The position numbers and the translations under genes are program-made. The notes beneath the pieces were generated by a model. The model was not told the origin of the DNA, ran no database searches, and saw only the letters and a list, made by a program, of their open reading frames with translations. A stretch of 64,000 nucleotides of DNA, from positions 1,956,501-2,020,500 of the forward strand of contig NZ_CP102480.1 in the NCBI RefSeq assembly GCF_024662015.1, in the 5' to 3' direction. Source of the stretch: Nisaea acidiphila (lineage in GTDB: Bacteria; Pseudomonadota; Alphaproteobacteria; Thalassobaculales; Thalassobaculaceae). Positions 18,153 through 26,265 of the stretch are shown here, in pieces (positions within the stretch are counted from its first letter, which is position 1; each line of letters opens with the position of its first letter).

Positions 18153-19881
18153 TACGGTAGGACAGTCGACGGAAACCCGTTGGAAGGAACATTGCAAGAC
18201 TGCATTGAGAGAGTTCTTACTCAATGCAGTCATTATAGACGACCAGCCATATTTAGAATCAAAACTCGAACAAACCCCGAAGGTTGCAAGCATCAGTCCG
18301 GCCCTAGATGACTTCGGCAGCACGGAAGCACCGGCTCAGCTCCCTTCCGAAGAGCCCTCGATTAACAACGAACCGCCCCCCCTATCTGGCGAAAAGACTG
18401 ATATTGATCACGGGGATTCGCTCCATGATCTCGATGTGCGACAAGGAACGGATGCATTCACAGACGAGGGCATGGGATGCTCTTTCCTCTTTCCCTCCGA
18501 CACCGATACGCCGGATATCATATTCGAACGAGCAAAGAACATGGCTCGGTCCGCAGATATTATTATTATTGATTGGTATCTCCGGGAAAAAAAATCCGAC
18601 TTAACAAAAAGAGCTATCGAGGAAATACTACAAGATGACAAAAAACAAAATGGAAGATTAAGGCTTTTTTGCATCTATACCGGACAACCGGATACAGATG
18701 ATATACTCACTCAGCTCAACTCACTGTGTCGAAGTCATTTAAGTAATTTGAAAATAGACAAGAGTAATTCCTTAATATATTCAGATAATTTCTGCCTTGT
18801 CGTATTAAACAAGCAAAATATTTCAATTTCCAATCTGCCAAAAGAATTAGTGAACCGTTTTTTCTGTATTGCAGATGGTATCTTGCCTTCATTTGTTCTC
18901 AGTGCCATATCGGCGTTGAGAACAAACGTACATCATCTGATAACTAGATTTCCGAAACACCTTGACTATGCATATGTAGCAAATCGGCTTATCACCGATC
19001 CGCCAGGTGATGTCTCCGAACTAATCCGCGAGCTATTTGTTTCGGAGTGCGATACCGCTGTCGGATTAGAAAGAGTTGCGGACAAATATTTGGAAAATGA
19101 CGCGATGCTACTATGGCTAGAACATCGTGAATCTTCCGGAAACCTTACAAAACCTGTTAACGGGGGCAAAGGATTAAATATTGATATTAGCTTAATTCAA
19201 AACCTGATCTCTAATGGGTTTGACTCCTCCAAAGATGAGTTACTGCACAACGGAGCGTCAGTTAAATTTCAAGAACACAAAAGAAAATTAATATCTCATT
19301 TTCTTTACGAAAGCGAAGAAGAATCAAAAATTAGAGAAGCAGAATTTTCCCGACTTGTCACCATGAAAAGAGAAGCATTTGGAAATACAAAAATATTCTC
19401 CCAGGACGACAATTGGACACCAAGTTTAACTCTTGGATCTATTTTAAGAATAAATCACGAAAATTCTGACGAAGAATACATATATTGCCTAACCCCAGCC
19501 TGCGACACCGTACGCCTGAATAAAGACGGACGCCCATTTATGTTTATATTACTTCGCGAGTCTCCAGAAAAAACCGGGATAATATTAAAAGACACAGATG
19601 GCAATCAAATAAAACTATCTACATCTAAATTTGAATCCGCGTCGGTCCGAATCTGGAATTTCGTCGGAAACGAAAAACTAGGACGAGTGCTTTCTTACAG
19701 GGCTGCCGATAACCGTTTTCTTTTCACCGCCAAATCTGGTGAGGAGTTCGAGTGGATGGGAGAGGTTCGCGGCCCTAGAGCACAGAACCATCTTTCTGAA
19801 ATGACAAAACAATGGATGCGATTTGGCATCCTCGATTCCGAATACCATCGACTAGCTGGAAAGGGGAAATCCGAATATTAA
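18127..19881 (+). CDS. Receiver-like protein with large insertion and unknown C-terminal part
   Basis: About 584 residues. Residues 30-190 look like a response-regulator receiver: acidic pair in NAVIIDDQ (D38, D39), probable phospho-acceptor D149 in IIIIDWYL, and the T185 position in CIYTGQ. Between first strand and D149 sits an unusual acidic, proline-rich insertion (~45-120). The rest (~200-584) has no domain I recognise; it contains YCLTPACDTVRLNKDG near residue 455. Reading starts inside the GHKL gene (26-bp overlap). ATG 18,127 is chosen because GAGCAGG ends six bases before it; 18,124 and 18,139 are alternatives. The overlap with a kinase-like gene suggests a phosphorelay partner. Confidence 0.7.
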   Translation: MTTIMTTDDTVGQSTETRWKEHCKTALREFLLNAVIIDDQPYLESKLEQTPKVASISPALDDFGSTEAPAQLPSEEPSINNEPPPLSGEKTDIDHGDSLHDLDVRQGTDAFTDEGMGCSFLFPSDTDTPDIIFERAKNMARSADIIIIDWYLREKKSDLTKRAIEEILQDDKKQNGRLRLFCIYTGQPDTDDILTQLNSLCRSHLSNLKIDKSNSLIYSDNFCLVVLNKQNISISNLPKELVNRFFCIADGILPSFVLSAISALRTNVHHLITRFPKHLDYAYVANRLITDPPGDVSELIRELFVSECDTAVGLERVADKYLENDAMLLWLEHRESSGNLTKPVNGGKGLNIDISLIQNLISNGFDSSKDELLHNGASVKFQEHKRKLISHFLYESEEESKIREAEFSRLVTMKREAFGNTKIFSQDDNWTPSLTLGSILRINHENSDEEYIYCLTPACDTVRLNKDGRPFMFILLRESPEKTGIILKDTDGNQIKLSTSKFESASVRIWNFVGNEKLGRVLSYRAADNRFLFTAKSGEEFEWMGEVRGPRAQNHLSEMTKQWMRFGILDSEYHRLAGKGKSEY

Positions 19882-19974
19882 GGTGCGGAAGAATTCGGGC
19901 TGACGATCACAAAGCCGTGGTTTACGGGACGTGTCTCGCCTGACTGGACCTTAGTTGGACGCCCAATAGAGACT

Positions 19975-20394
19975 ATGGATACGCTATCACAGCCCCAACG
20001 GTCGCGGCTTATGTCCAGAGTGCGATCAAAGAATACCAAACCTGAGCTTATGCTGCGGAACGCACTCTGGAAGCGGGGGCACCGATACCGGTTGGGAAAG
20101 ATGCTCCCGGGGAAACCTGATGTCTCGTTTGGTAGAGGCCGGGTCGCCATTTTCGTAGACGGCTGTTTTTGGCACGGCTGCCCCGAACACGGATCAATTC
20201 CAAAGACAAACACCACATTCTGGATCAGCAAGATCGCCCGCAATATGGAGAGAGACAGACACGTAAACTTTCTCCTGGAGAATATGGGGTGGCACGTCAT
20301 CCGCGTCTGGGAGCATGAGATCGAACACTCTCTTACAAGCGTCGTGACCCTTATCGAAACCACCCTGACGCATCGACGAGAAATCCACACCTGA
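19975..20394 (+). CDS. vsr: Very-short-patch-repair (Vsr) endonuclease
   Basis: 139-residue nuclease of the Vsr family. Visible: SRVRSKNTKPELMLRNALW at the N-terminus, the catalytic-metal region KPDVSFGRGRVAIFVDGCFWHGC with the zinc ligands (CFWHGCPEH), and the conserved FWISKIARNMERDR and GWHVIRVWEHE motifs. Classical Vsr nicks next to T in T:G mismatches made by deamination of 5-methylcytosine, so it normally travels with a Dcm-type methylase; in some restriction systems relatives act as the cutting enzyme. Here the matching methylase is the first gene of the same block. It starts 93 bp after the receiver-like gene. Confidence 0.93.
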   Translation: MDTLSQPQRSRLMSRVRSKNTKPELMLRNALWKRGHRYRLGKMLPGKPDVSFGRGRVAIFVDGCFWHGCPEHGSIPKTNTTFWISKIARNMERDRHVNFLLENMGWHVIRVWEHEIEHSLTSVVTLIETTLTHRREIHT

Positions 20395-20618
20395 TCGTCG
20401 GATGCTCACTGCTATCAGCCTCTCGATCAACTGGCTCAATAACCTTCGCATCGTAAAGCTCAAGCACAATAACTTGCGTTGTTTCCCAGAATCGAACGTT
20501 TCTGAGACATCTCATCGTGCCCCGACTGCGAGCTCGAGACGGCCGGTCTACAGTTCTCATAACTGTATCTCGAAACTCAGTCTCTCAATCTCATGCCGTT
20601 TGACGTTTTCGAGAATCG

Positions 20619-21794
20619 CTATGCCCCTTCATGCAGCAGGTCCAGGTATCGGCGGTAGGCATAAACCCGGCCTCGTCGTTTACCGGTGATCTCCTCGACG
20701 ATGCCCATCTTCTCCAGGTCAGCCAACGCGGCGTTCACCGTTGGTGTCGTCAGACCGGTGGCTGCTCTTGTGGCGGGGCCGGAGATAAACGGACGGGTCT
20801 GCATCGCCTCATGCACTCGCAGGACCGACCCGGCTCGAACACTCTCCAATGAGATGCGGTCCCGATCCGTCCGAAAGAGCTCGTCGATACCCGTAGCGGT
20901 CTCGAATGCCTGATTCGCTATCTCGATCACACCATCCAGGAAGAACTCGATCCAAGCCTCCCATGCCCCTCGTTCCCGTACCTCCTGGAGGAGGCGATAG
21001 TAGTCAGCTCGGTGGGTCTTCAGGTAGAGGCTGAGATACAGCAGTGGTTGACGGATCACACCCGTCACGATGAGGAACAGGGTCACGAGCAAGCGACCGA
21101 TGCGTCCATTGCCGTCCAGGAAGGGATGGATGCTCTCGAATTGGACATGCAGGAGCCCGGCTTTGATCAGTGCCGGAAGATTCGGCGTCTCGTCATGCAT
21201 GAAGCGTTCGAACTGATCGAGGCACAGAATCATCTCTGCCACCGGCGGCGGGACATAGATGGCGTTTCCGGGACGTGTTCCACCGATCCAGTTCTGAGTG
21301 GTTCGGAATTCTCCAGGCATCTTCGATCCGCCACGCCCCTCACGTAGCAGCCGTTCGTGCATCTCCCGAATCAGCCGAAGGGAGAGCGGCAATGAAGACA
21401 GCCGGTCGAGCCCGTACATCATCGCGTCCACGTAGTTCGACACTTCTCGGATATCGTCGACCGGCTGGCCCGCCTCGGCATTCATCTCGAACAGAAGCAG
21501 ATCGTCGAGGGTCGATTGGGTGCCTTCGATCTGCGAGGAGAGAACCGCCTCTTTGCGAACATACATGTACAGGAACAGCGGCTGATCAGGCAGTCTGGCC
21601 GCAACGCCGTCGAGGCGACCCAACGCCCTCTCCGCCTCAGCAAGTCGGGTCACGATAGCCGGGGTAAGCGTGAGCGGTGGCTCCGGAGGGAGAGACGGCG
21701 GAATGAACGACCGAACGATCTCGCCCCCCACCGGCGTTTCCATGTATTTGCCCAGGCGTGAGCCGGGTTGATCGTCGCTGCTCATGCTGGCCAT
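20619..21794 (-). CDS. Fic-family protein (AMP transferase type) with winged-helix C-terminus
   Basis: 391 residues. The Fic core carries HPFLDGNGRIGR, the full catalytic motif. An inhibitory helix motif S-x-x-x-E-G is present in LSSQIEGTQST near residue 90, placing the autoinhibition in the N-terminal part (class II type). The C-terminal ~60 residues (GLTTPTVNAALADLEKMGIVEEITGKRRGRVYAY) form a winged-helix DNA-binding domain. Fic proteins transfer AMP to target proteins; those with the winged helix are often auto-regulated. Start candidates: GTG 21,806, ATG 21,794, ATG 21,785; 21,794 is chosen because GGAGAG lies at a usable distance. Divergent from the serine recombinase. Confidence 0.9.
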   Translation of the reverse strand: MASMSSDDQPGSRLGKYMETPVGGEIVRSFIPPSLPPEPPLTLTPAIVTRLAEAERALGRLDGVAARLPDQPLFLYMYVRKEAVLSSQIEGTQSTLDDLLLFEMNAEAGQPVDDIREVSNYVDAMMYGLDRLSSLPLSLRLIREMHERLLREGRGGSKMPGEFRTTQNWIGGTRPGNAIYVPPPVAEMILCLDQFERFMHDETPNLPALIKAGLLHVQFESIHPFLDGNGRIGRLLVTLFLIVTGVIRQPLLYLSLYLKTHRADYYRLLQEVRERGAWEAWIEFFLDGVIEIANQAFETATGIDELFRTDRDRISLESVRAGSVLRVHEAMQTRPFISGPATRAATGLTTPTVNAALADLEKMGIVEEITGKRRGRVYAYRRYLDLLHEGA

Positions 21795-21863
21795 TTTACC
21801 AATCACTCTCCGCTAGTAAAGCGAAGCGTATTTGATTTTACTAACGGTGAGCAATTGATAAAA
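21794..21863. promoter_or_regulatory. Two inverted copies of a 27-bp operator-like site in the fic promoter
   Basis: Site 1 (21,794-21,820, read on the minus strand) and site 2 (21,837-21,863, plus strand) match at 22 of 27 positions; both start TTTACTA and end TAAAA, so each is itself partly palindromic. A possible fic promoter on the minus strand has -35 TTGCTC (21,849-21,854) inside site 2 and -10 TACGCT (21,825-21,830) between the sites with an 18-bp spacer. Site 1 touches the fic start codon. The arrangement suggests repression of fic, possibly by the winged helix of Fic itself. Confidence 0.6.
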
Positions 21864-21957
21864 TTATCCTCTGATCCATTATTCAAATAAAAATCCCTAT
21901 AATCGATTTACATGACTATTTATTAGAAGCATTTTGAATGTATAAATCATCAAATTA

Positions 21958-21986
21958 TTGACTTTAACTGAAAATTATGCAATAAT
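21958..21986 (+). promoter_or_regulatory. Probable promoter of the serine recombinase
   Basis: -35 TTGACT (21,958-21,963), 17-bp spacer, -10 AATAAT (21,981-21,986), in a very AT-rich stretch 33 bp upstream of the recombinase ATG. Confidence 0.5.
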
Positions 21987-22018
21987 ATACGCTGCATAGA
22001 TAAGTATAGGATGTCGAT

Positions 22019-22588
22019 ATGCAGATCGGATACTGTCGTGTTTCTACCATTGATCAGAATCCAAATCTTCAGCGAGACACTCTAAGCAAAGCAGGTTGTG
22101 AACGGTTGTTCGAAGACCGCATGACCGGCACCAAGAAGGATCGACCAGGCCTGACCGAAGCTCTCGCGTTTGCCCGTCCAGGGGACACGATCACGGTTTG
22201 GCGGCTCGACCGCCTGGGTCGATCCCTCAAAGACCTCCTCGAAATCGTTGCCGACCTTGAAGAACGCGGTGTCGGGCTCCGCTCCCTCACCGAATCCATC
22301 GATACGTCGAGCAGTGGCGGTCGGTTGATCTTCTCGATCTTCGGTGCCATCGGCGAGTTCGAACGAAATCTGATTCGCGAACGCACTCTTGCCGGGCTGG
22401 ACGCAGCACGTCGTCGAGGTCGAACCGGTGGGCGACCCAAGGCACTCTCCGAACGCGATGTCCTGGCCGCAAAGGCGATGCTCAACGAAGACAACCTTAC
22501 AGTCGCCGAGGTAGCCGGTCGCATGGGTGTCAGCGTGCCCACACTCTATAGACATGTTCCCGGCGGGCGTGCAGCATTAGTCGACTGA
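22019..22588 (+). CDS. Serine recombinase, resolvase/invertase family
   Basis: 189 residues, normal length for Tn3-type resolvases and DNA invertases. The catalytic N-terminal domain shows IGYCRVSTIDQN with nucleophile Ser9, the arginines in WRLDRLGRS, and the dimer helix GEFERNLIRERTLAGLDAARRRGR. The C-terminal helix-turn-helix is VAEVAGRMGVSVPTLYRHVPG. It would cut at a res or inversion site; none was recognised with confidence, although the AT-rich 200 bp upstream would be the natural place. No transposase is present nearby. It is divergent from fic. Confidence 0.92.
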   Translation: MQIGYCRVSTIDQNPNLQRDTLSKAGCERLFEDRMTGTKKDRPGLTEALAFARPGDTITVWRLDRLGRSLKDLLEIVADLEERGVGLRSLTESIDTSSSGGRLIFSIFGAIGEFERNLIRERTLAGLDAARRRGRTGGRPKALSERDVLAAKAMLNEDNLTVAEVAGRMGVSVPTLYRHVPGGRAALVD

Positions 22589-22634
22589 TTAAGCCATAAG
22601 CACAACCAAAGAGAGATAGAAGCGGAGGATATCC

Positions 22635-22913
22635 ATGGGATCGCCATACTGTCGCGGGCAAGCCAAGATAGAGCACAATACGACCAAGCAAGTCTTTACG
22701 ATCTCTCCCAACGATAGCGTCTGGCAGCATGTATCGTCGACACCACGAGAGATGGGATCGGAAAACCACTACGAGTTCACCGTAGAGCACGACGCACTCG
22801 GCACGCTCACGTGGTCCGTTTGGGAATACCCGGAGGGCGTCTACAACGAACAAGAAACCGATTCGGGTCCCCATAAGGTCATCGAGAACCTGGACGTCGG
22901 CATCAATCCCTAG
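22635..22913 (+). CDS. Small hypothetical protein
   Basis: 92 residues, not recognised. It has a normal start (GCGGAGGATATCC then ATG) and lies 46 bp after the recombinase, so it is probably cotranscribed. The sequence is beta-strand-like with aromatic residues (VWQHVSSTPREMG, YEFTVEHDALGTLTWSVWEYPEG) and no membrane segment. It could be a recombinase-associated factor or a small antitoxin-like protein; nothing in it decides this. Confidence 0.65.
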   Translation: MGSPYCRGQAKIEHNTTKQVFTISPNDSVWQHVSSTPREMGSENHYEFTVEHDALGTLTWSVWEYPEGVYNEQETDSGPHKVIENLDVGINP

Positions 22914-22919
22914 AACGAC

Positions 22920-23117
22920 GTGATCATTGACGAACAGTCGGCTTCGCGGCTACCCGCCGCGAATCCACGGATGGTTGACCTGCTAATCGAATGGGATCAG
23001 GCGGCACGAGCTCGTAACGAGGACCTGGTTCGAGGCCGAGTTTCTCGCGAAGCCCTTTCGAGAGAGACATCATTTAGAAACCATCGGCGGGTGAAACGAA
23101 GTTTCTCGCGACGATGA
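22920..23117 (+). CDS. Small hypothetical open frame
   Basis: 65 residues from a GTG, six bases after the preceding gene. The first two thirds (ASRLPAANPRMVDLLIEWDQ) look like real coding sequence, the end is short and arginine-rich and may be a degraded tail. Not recognised. No strong ribosome site. Confidence 0.35.
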   Translation: MIIDEQSASRLPAANPRMVDLLIEWDQAARARNEDLVRGRVSREALSRETSFRNHRRVKRSFSRR

Positions 23118-23130
23118 TTTTATCCATATT

Positions 23131-23182
23131 GAGGTAGAGTGTTTGCGTGAGACGCTTGCGTCGGGAGCGAATACTCTACCTC
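23131..23182. repeat. Large stem-loop in a gene-free stretch
   Basis: Outer arms GAGGTAGAGT (23,131-23,140) and ACTCTACCTC (23,173-23,182) are perfect inverted repeats; inside them GACGC-TT-GCGTC (23,151-23,162) forms a second hairpin. No T-run follows, so it is not a simple terminator. It lies in the ~300-bp gap 23,118-23,416, where I see no gene. It could be a structured RNA, a recombination site or a protein-binding cruciform. Confidence 0.55.
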
Positions 23183-23416
23183 GACATGGAGAAAGGCAGG
23201 AACCACTAGCATAGTACCTACCTACTGGAGCATCTCGGCTCCATTCGCGAGAGCGATCCCCACTCAACTCATTGATTTTTAGTCATTTTGATAGTCAAAA
23301 TACGTCCAGAGAGCGTCGGGCATTCCCTTGGTGGAGACTTCGCCCGGACCTTTATTGGACTTTCCCTGATATCTCCATACATATCGAGAAACACGACTAA
23401 ATGGAGAATATCGAGT

Positions 23417-24124
23417 ATGTCCCGAACGATCACCCACAAAGACAAGCACTACGTTTCAATGACGAAAACCGAGCTGAAGGCAATCATCTCCGCCATGGCG
23501 GAGATGGCATCGATAGATGACCTCGACGACCGAACCAGCCGTAATCTCCAACTCATGCAAAAGGCAGTTCTCGTTCGAGGAAAGAATCCGAGCCGGGACA
23601 CCCTCTAATACTTTCTGAAGAATTGTGAGACGCTCGAAATCGAGACCCGGTACCTCAAACGTGATTCCTCCAACAAGGGAGAGCGTTCGCTCGTCGCGTT
23701 CGAGATTGGTGATGAAAACGGAAGTCAGTGGGCACCAAAGCCGAAGGATGATCGCGTCGCGTTCTACAACGCCCGTCGCGAATTCTGCCTCCATCTCTAT
23801 CAGAAATCATTGGAAGCTCTCGGCTTCAACGAAACCACCGTCCCGAATCCGATGCCAGGTGCGTTGAATGAGGCGTTCGAGGAGGTCGCCGAGCCATATT
23901 TTCGAGCCCTCGCAGCCATGCAGAATGAAGCAACACAGGATCGCATGGAGTACAAGGACCTCATCGTGGCGGTGCGACAGACGCAATCCGAATTGGCCAA
24001 ACTGGCGAACGATGTACGAGAGAAATGGTACGAGAAATTCGATAAACGCCTCACAAGAGTTGAAGAGAACATCAACCTGCTGTTCTCGAAGCTAGGGGAA
24101 CTGGATCAACCCCAAGCCGCCTAG
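23417..24124 (+). pseudogene. Hypothetical gene interrupted by an in-frame TAA
   Basis: Starts at ATG 23,417 (GGAGA nine bases upstream), reads 63 residues (MSRTITHKDKHYVSMTKTEL...) and meets TAA at 23,606-23,608. The same frame then continues without a stop for another 172 codons to 24,124, beginning YFLKNCETLEIETRYLKRD, with protein-like sequence and no ATG or GTG start before a TTG at 23,810. The simplest reading is one gene of about 235 codons broken by a nonsense codon. The downstream part ends in a probable coiled coil (QTQSELAKLANDVREKWYEK). Family not recognised. Readthrough or a sequencing error are the alternatives. Confidence 0.6.
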
Positions 24125-24675
24125 AAGGCCATCCCTCGCGTCGACATCGGTGAACACTCGCCAAGGTCGACCTTCCTCCCCAGCCACTGCGAATGGAGCC
24201 TGGACCGCTTCGTCGAGAGGATTTCGAAATCCAGCGACTGCTCCTCGAACACGCCGCACTGATGTGCAAGCGCGCTGTACTCGAACGACGTGGCGATGAC
24301 CTTCTGCGGTCGACCTCGACCCAGGTCCGGAAGTGATCCCAGAACGAGCGGAACTCCTTCTTGTCCATCTTGGTGAGATCACCACGCAACTCGGCATGAG
24401 CGTCACAGAACCGGGTCAGCGTCGGCTCGCGTTCCTCTTCCGTCGCCGCGATGATCATCCATGACAGAATCCAATCCGCACATGGTGATCTGACCCGGAC
24501 GCGGTGCGATGGTGAACCGGTAGTCTCGCAACCAATCCTCTTGAGCCGTCTCGATGGCCCATGACGCCCGATCGCCTTCAATCAATTGAAGACGACCGAG
24601 GATCGAGAACGCCATCATACCGTCGTCGTTCGGATGCCCGCGTCCGATCAGAATTTCCCCGGTGATCGTACTCAA
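24121..24675 (-). pseudogene. Hypothetical gene with two frameshifts
   Basis: On the minus strand a TTG at 24,675 with AGGGAGG five bases upstream begins MSTITGEILIGRGHPNDDG and reads well to GQITMCGLDS. Near 24,460 the protein-like sequence moves to a second frame (IAATEEEREPTLTRFCDAHA...FWDHFRTWVEVD), and near 24,315 to a third (PQKVIATSFEYSALAHQCGV...MSTRGMAF), which ends at TAG 24,121-24,123. Joined, they give about 185 residues. The middle resembles small DUF6228-like proteins in style, but I do not claim a family. Two shifts mean decay or assembly error. Its stop shares the palindrome CTAG with the convergent broken gene. Confidence 0.6.
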
Positions 24676-24703
24676 TCTCGCCTCCCTACAGTCATGAGAA
24701 CTG

Positions 24704-24737
24704 AAAAGGGGTGACGCCACGCGGCATCACCCCCTTT
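24704..24737 (-). terminator. Rho-independent terminator of the lipoprotein hydrolase
   Basis: On the minus strand AAAGGGGGTGATGCC, loop GCGT, GGCGTCACCCC, then TTTT. The stem has one bulge and one G-T pair. It lies 45 bp after the hydrolase stop. Confidence 0.8.
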
Positions 24738-24781
24738 ATCGGACGACAAAGCACCGTTGCCGGTGCCCGCCGTGGTCGATG

Positions 24782-25855
24782 TCAGGACCCGATATGGGTG
24801 GCGAAGAACTCGACCGTCCGGGTCAGGCCATCCGTCGCCGCATGCCCGTTGCGGCCGATATGAGCTCCACGCTTGGCACAGCCCTTCACCATCGAGCCGA
24901 CGAACTCGGTCCAGGACTTGCCGACAGAGACGTACTCACCGGCCCGTTCCTCGCCGTCGTCGCCGATCACCTGCTGTGGGCACTCGTTGAACTGCCATGC
25001 CTGGGCGTACCACCACACATCCCGGTCGCTGATGAATCCGTGACGGGCACCCTCGTACTTCACGATCTCGACCGAGGCTCCGTGGTTCCGCATGCCCTCG
25101 GCGTTGATGTCGCAAAATGCGGGATCGGTGTAGTCGTCAGCGGCACCGACCAGCATCAGCACCGGAGCACCGGTCGCCACATGATTCTCGAATTTCGATC
25201 CGCATCCCGGATAGATCGGGACATGTGCCGCGAATCTCGGCTCGCCCGGCAGCACCTTCGAGACGAAGGCTTCATTTGCCGTCAGATTGGATACCGTGCC
25301 GCCGAACGAGAATCCGGTGACGCCGATCTTCGCCGGATCGACATCCGGACGTTTGGCGAGAGCATCGAGAGCCATGAGAGCATCGACGACACGCGAGGCA
25401 CGGGAAAGCTGACCCTGATTCCGGGTGGTCTCGTTGATGCCGCGACCGGAATAGCTATCGGCGAAGAAGCTGCCGATACCCTTCGCCAGGAGTGCGTCGC
25501 GAAGATCGTCCTTCCAGGGCTGATAGTTCGGATGATCCGGTTGGCCCGAGCCATGCTGCACCACCACGACCGGATGACGGCCGTCTGCCTTCGGCAGGTA
25601 GAGGGTGCCGGACAGATTGTGCGAGGTCTTCTTCCAGGTGCCCTGGTACACGTCACGCATGAAGTCCATGTCGTAGCCGACATACGAAACATCGGTCTTC
25701 GTATACGGCAGCTCGGCCTTCGCGGTCTGCTCAGCCGGGACCGTCGAAGACGCAGTCGATCCGCTTGTCCCGGTGGTCTGACATCCTGCCAACGCCAGCA
25801 TTCCGACGGCGACGACACCCATACCGAATCTCAATCTCAACGATATTCCGTTCAT
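24782..25855 (-). CDS. Dienelactone-hydrolase-like lipoprotein
   Basis: 357-residue secreted hydrolase. The N-terminus MNGISLRLRFGMGVVAVGML with lipobox LALAGC marks a lipoprotein; a Ser/Thr-rich linker follows. The fold shows VVVVQHGSGQPDHPNYQPW, the nucleophile elbow GFSFGGTVSN, the acid in VGAADDYTDP and the histidine in YEGARHGFIS. Many members act on esters or are of unknown substrate. The frame runs upstream across the next gene, but ATG 25,855 is supported by AGGAGG six bases before it. Inside the island it is a cargo gene with no partner. Confidence 0.87.
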   Translation of the reverse strand: MNGISLRLRFGMGVVAVGMLALAGCQTTGTSGSTASSTVPAEQTAKAELPYTKTDVSYVGYDMDFMRDVYQGTWKKTSHNLSGTLYLPKADGRHPVVVVQHGSGQPDHPNYQPWKDDLRDALLAKGIGSFFADSYSGRGINETTRNQGQLSRASRVVDALMALDALAKRPDVDPAKIGVTGFSFGGTVSNLTANEAFVSKVLPGEPRFAAHVPIYPGCGSKFENHVATGAPVLMLVGAADDYTDPAFCDINAEGMRNHGASVEIVKYEGARHGFISDRDVWWYAQAWQFNECPQQVIGDDGEERAGEYVSVGKSWTEFVGSMVKGCAKRGAHIGRNGHAATDGLTRTVEFFATHIGS

Positions 25856-25976
25856 GCATTTCCTCCTGTGGTCATGACGACTGTTCGGCCTCGCCAGAGC
25901 ACGTTGGTGAGGCCCGTTTGGTTGATGATGGAAGGGAAGAACCGGCATCGAGCTGACACCGGAATCAGAAGAAGGC

Positions 25977-26249
25977 TCAGCCTCCAGCCTGCTTGCGAGG
26001 CAGATATTTGCGGGGGACGCCATCGACATAGCGATCCGGCCACAGCGTCTCCGGCTTCTCGTCCAGAGCGTCGGCGATGATGCGTTCCATCTCCGGCCAG
26101 GAGACCCGCAACGCCCGTGCAGCGGAGTTCGCGTGATAGCCATGACGACGCGACAACTCGGCCAGAGACAACCCACGACGCTGAAGCTCGCCTTTGATCC
26201 GGATCGAATCCCAAGCATCGTCAGTTTGTTCTTGACGAAGAACATCCAT
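25977..26249 (-). CDS. Ner-like helix-turn-helix protein
   Basis: 90-residue DNA-binding protein. DSIRIKGELQRRGLSLAELS followed by RRHGYHANSAARALRV forms the helix-turn-helix seen in Ner/Nlp regulators of Mu-like phages; the later YLPRKQAGG tail is basic. Ner represses early promoters in Mu-like phages. It is divergent from a CI-like repressor across a 103-bp region with palindromes, which is the layout of a phage immunity switch. It lies 121 bp upstream of the hydrolase gene on the same strand. Confidence 0.82.
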   Translation of the reverse strand: MDVLRQEQTDDAWDSIRIKGELQRRGLSLAELSRRHGYHANSAARALRVSWPEMERIIADALDEKPETLWPDRYVDGVPRKYLPRKQAGG

Positions 26250-26265
26250 TCGTGCACGTTTCCCC

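Noticed and set aside
20351-20560. Minus-strand frame between vsr and fic
   Set aside because: The sequence looks somewhat protein-like but it overlaps the vsr end and has no ribosome site; left as an unannotated 224-bp gap.
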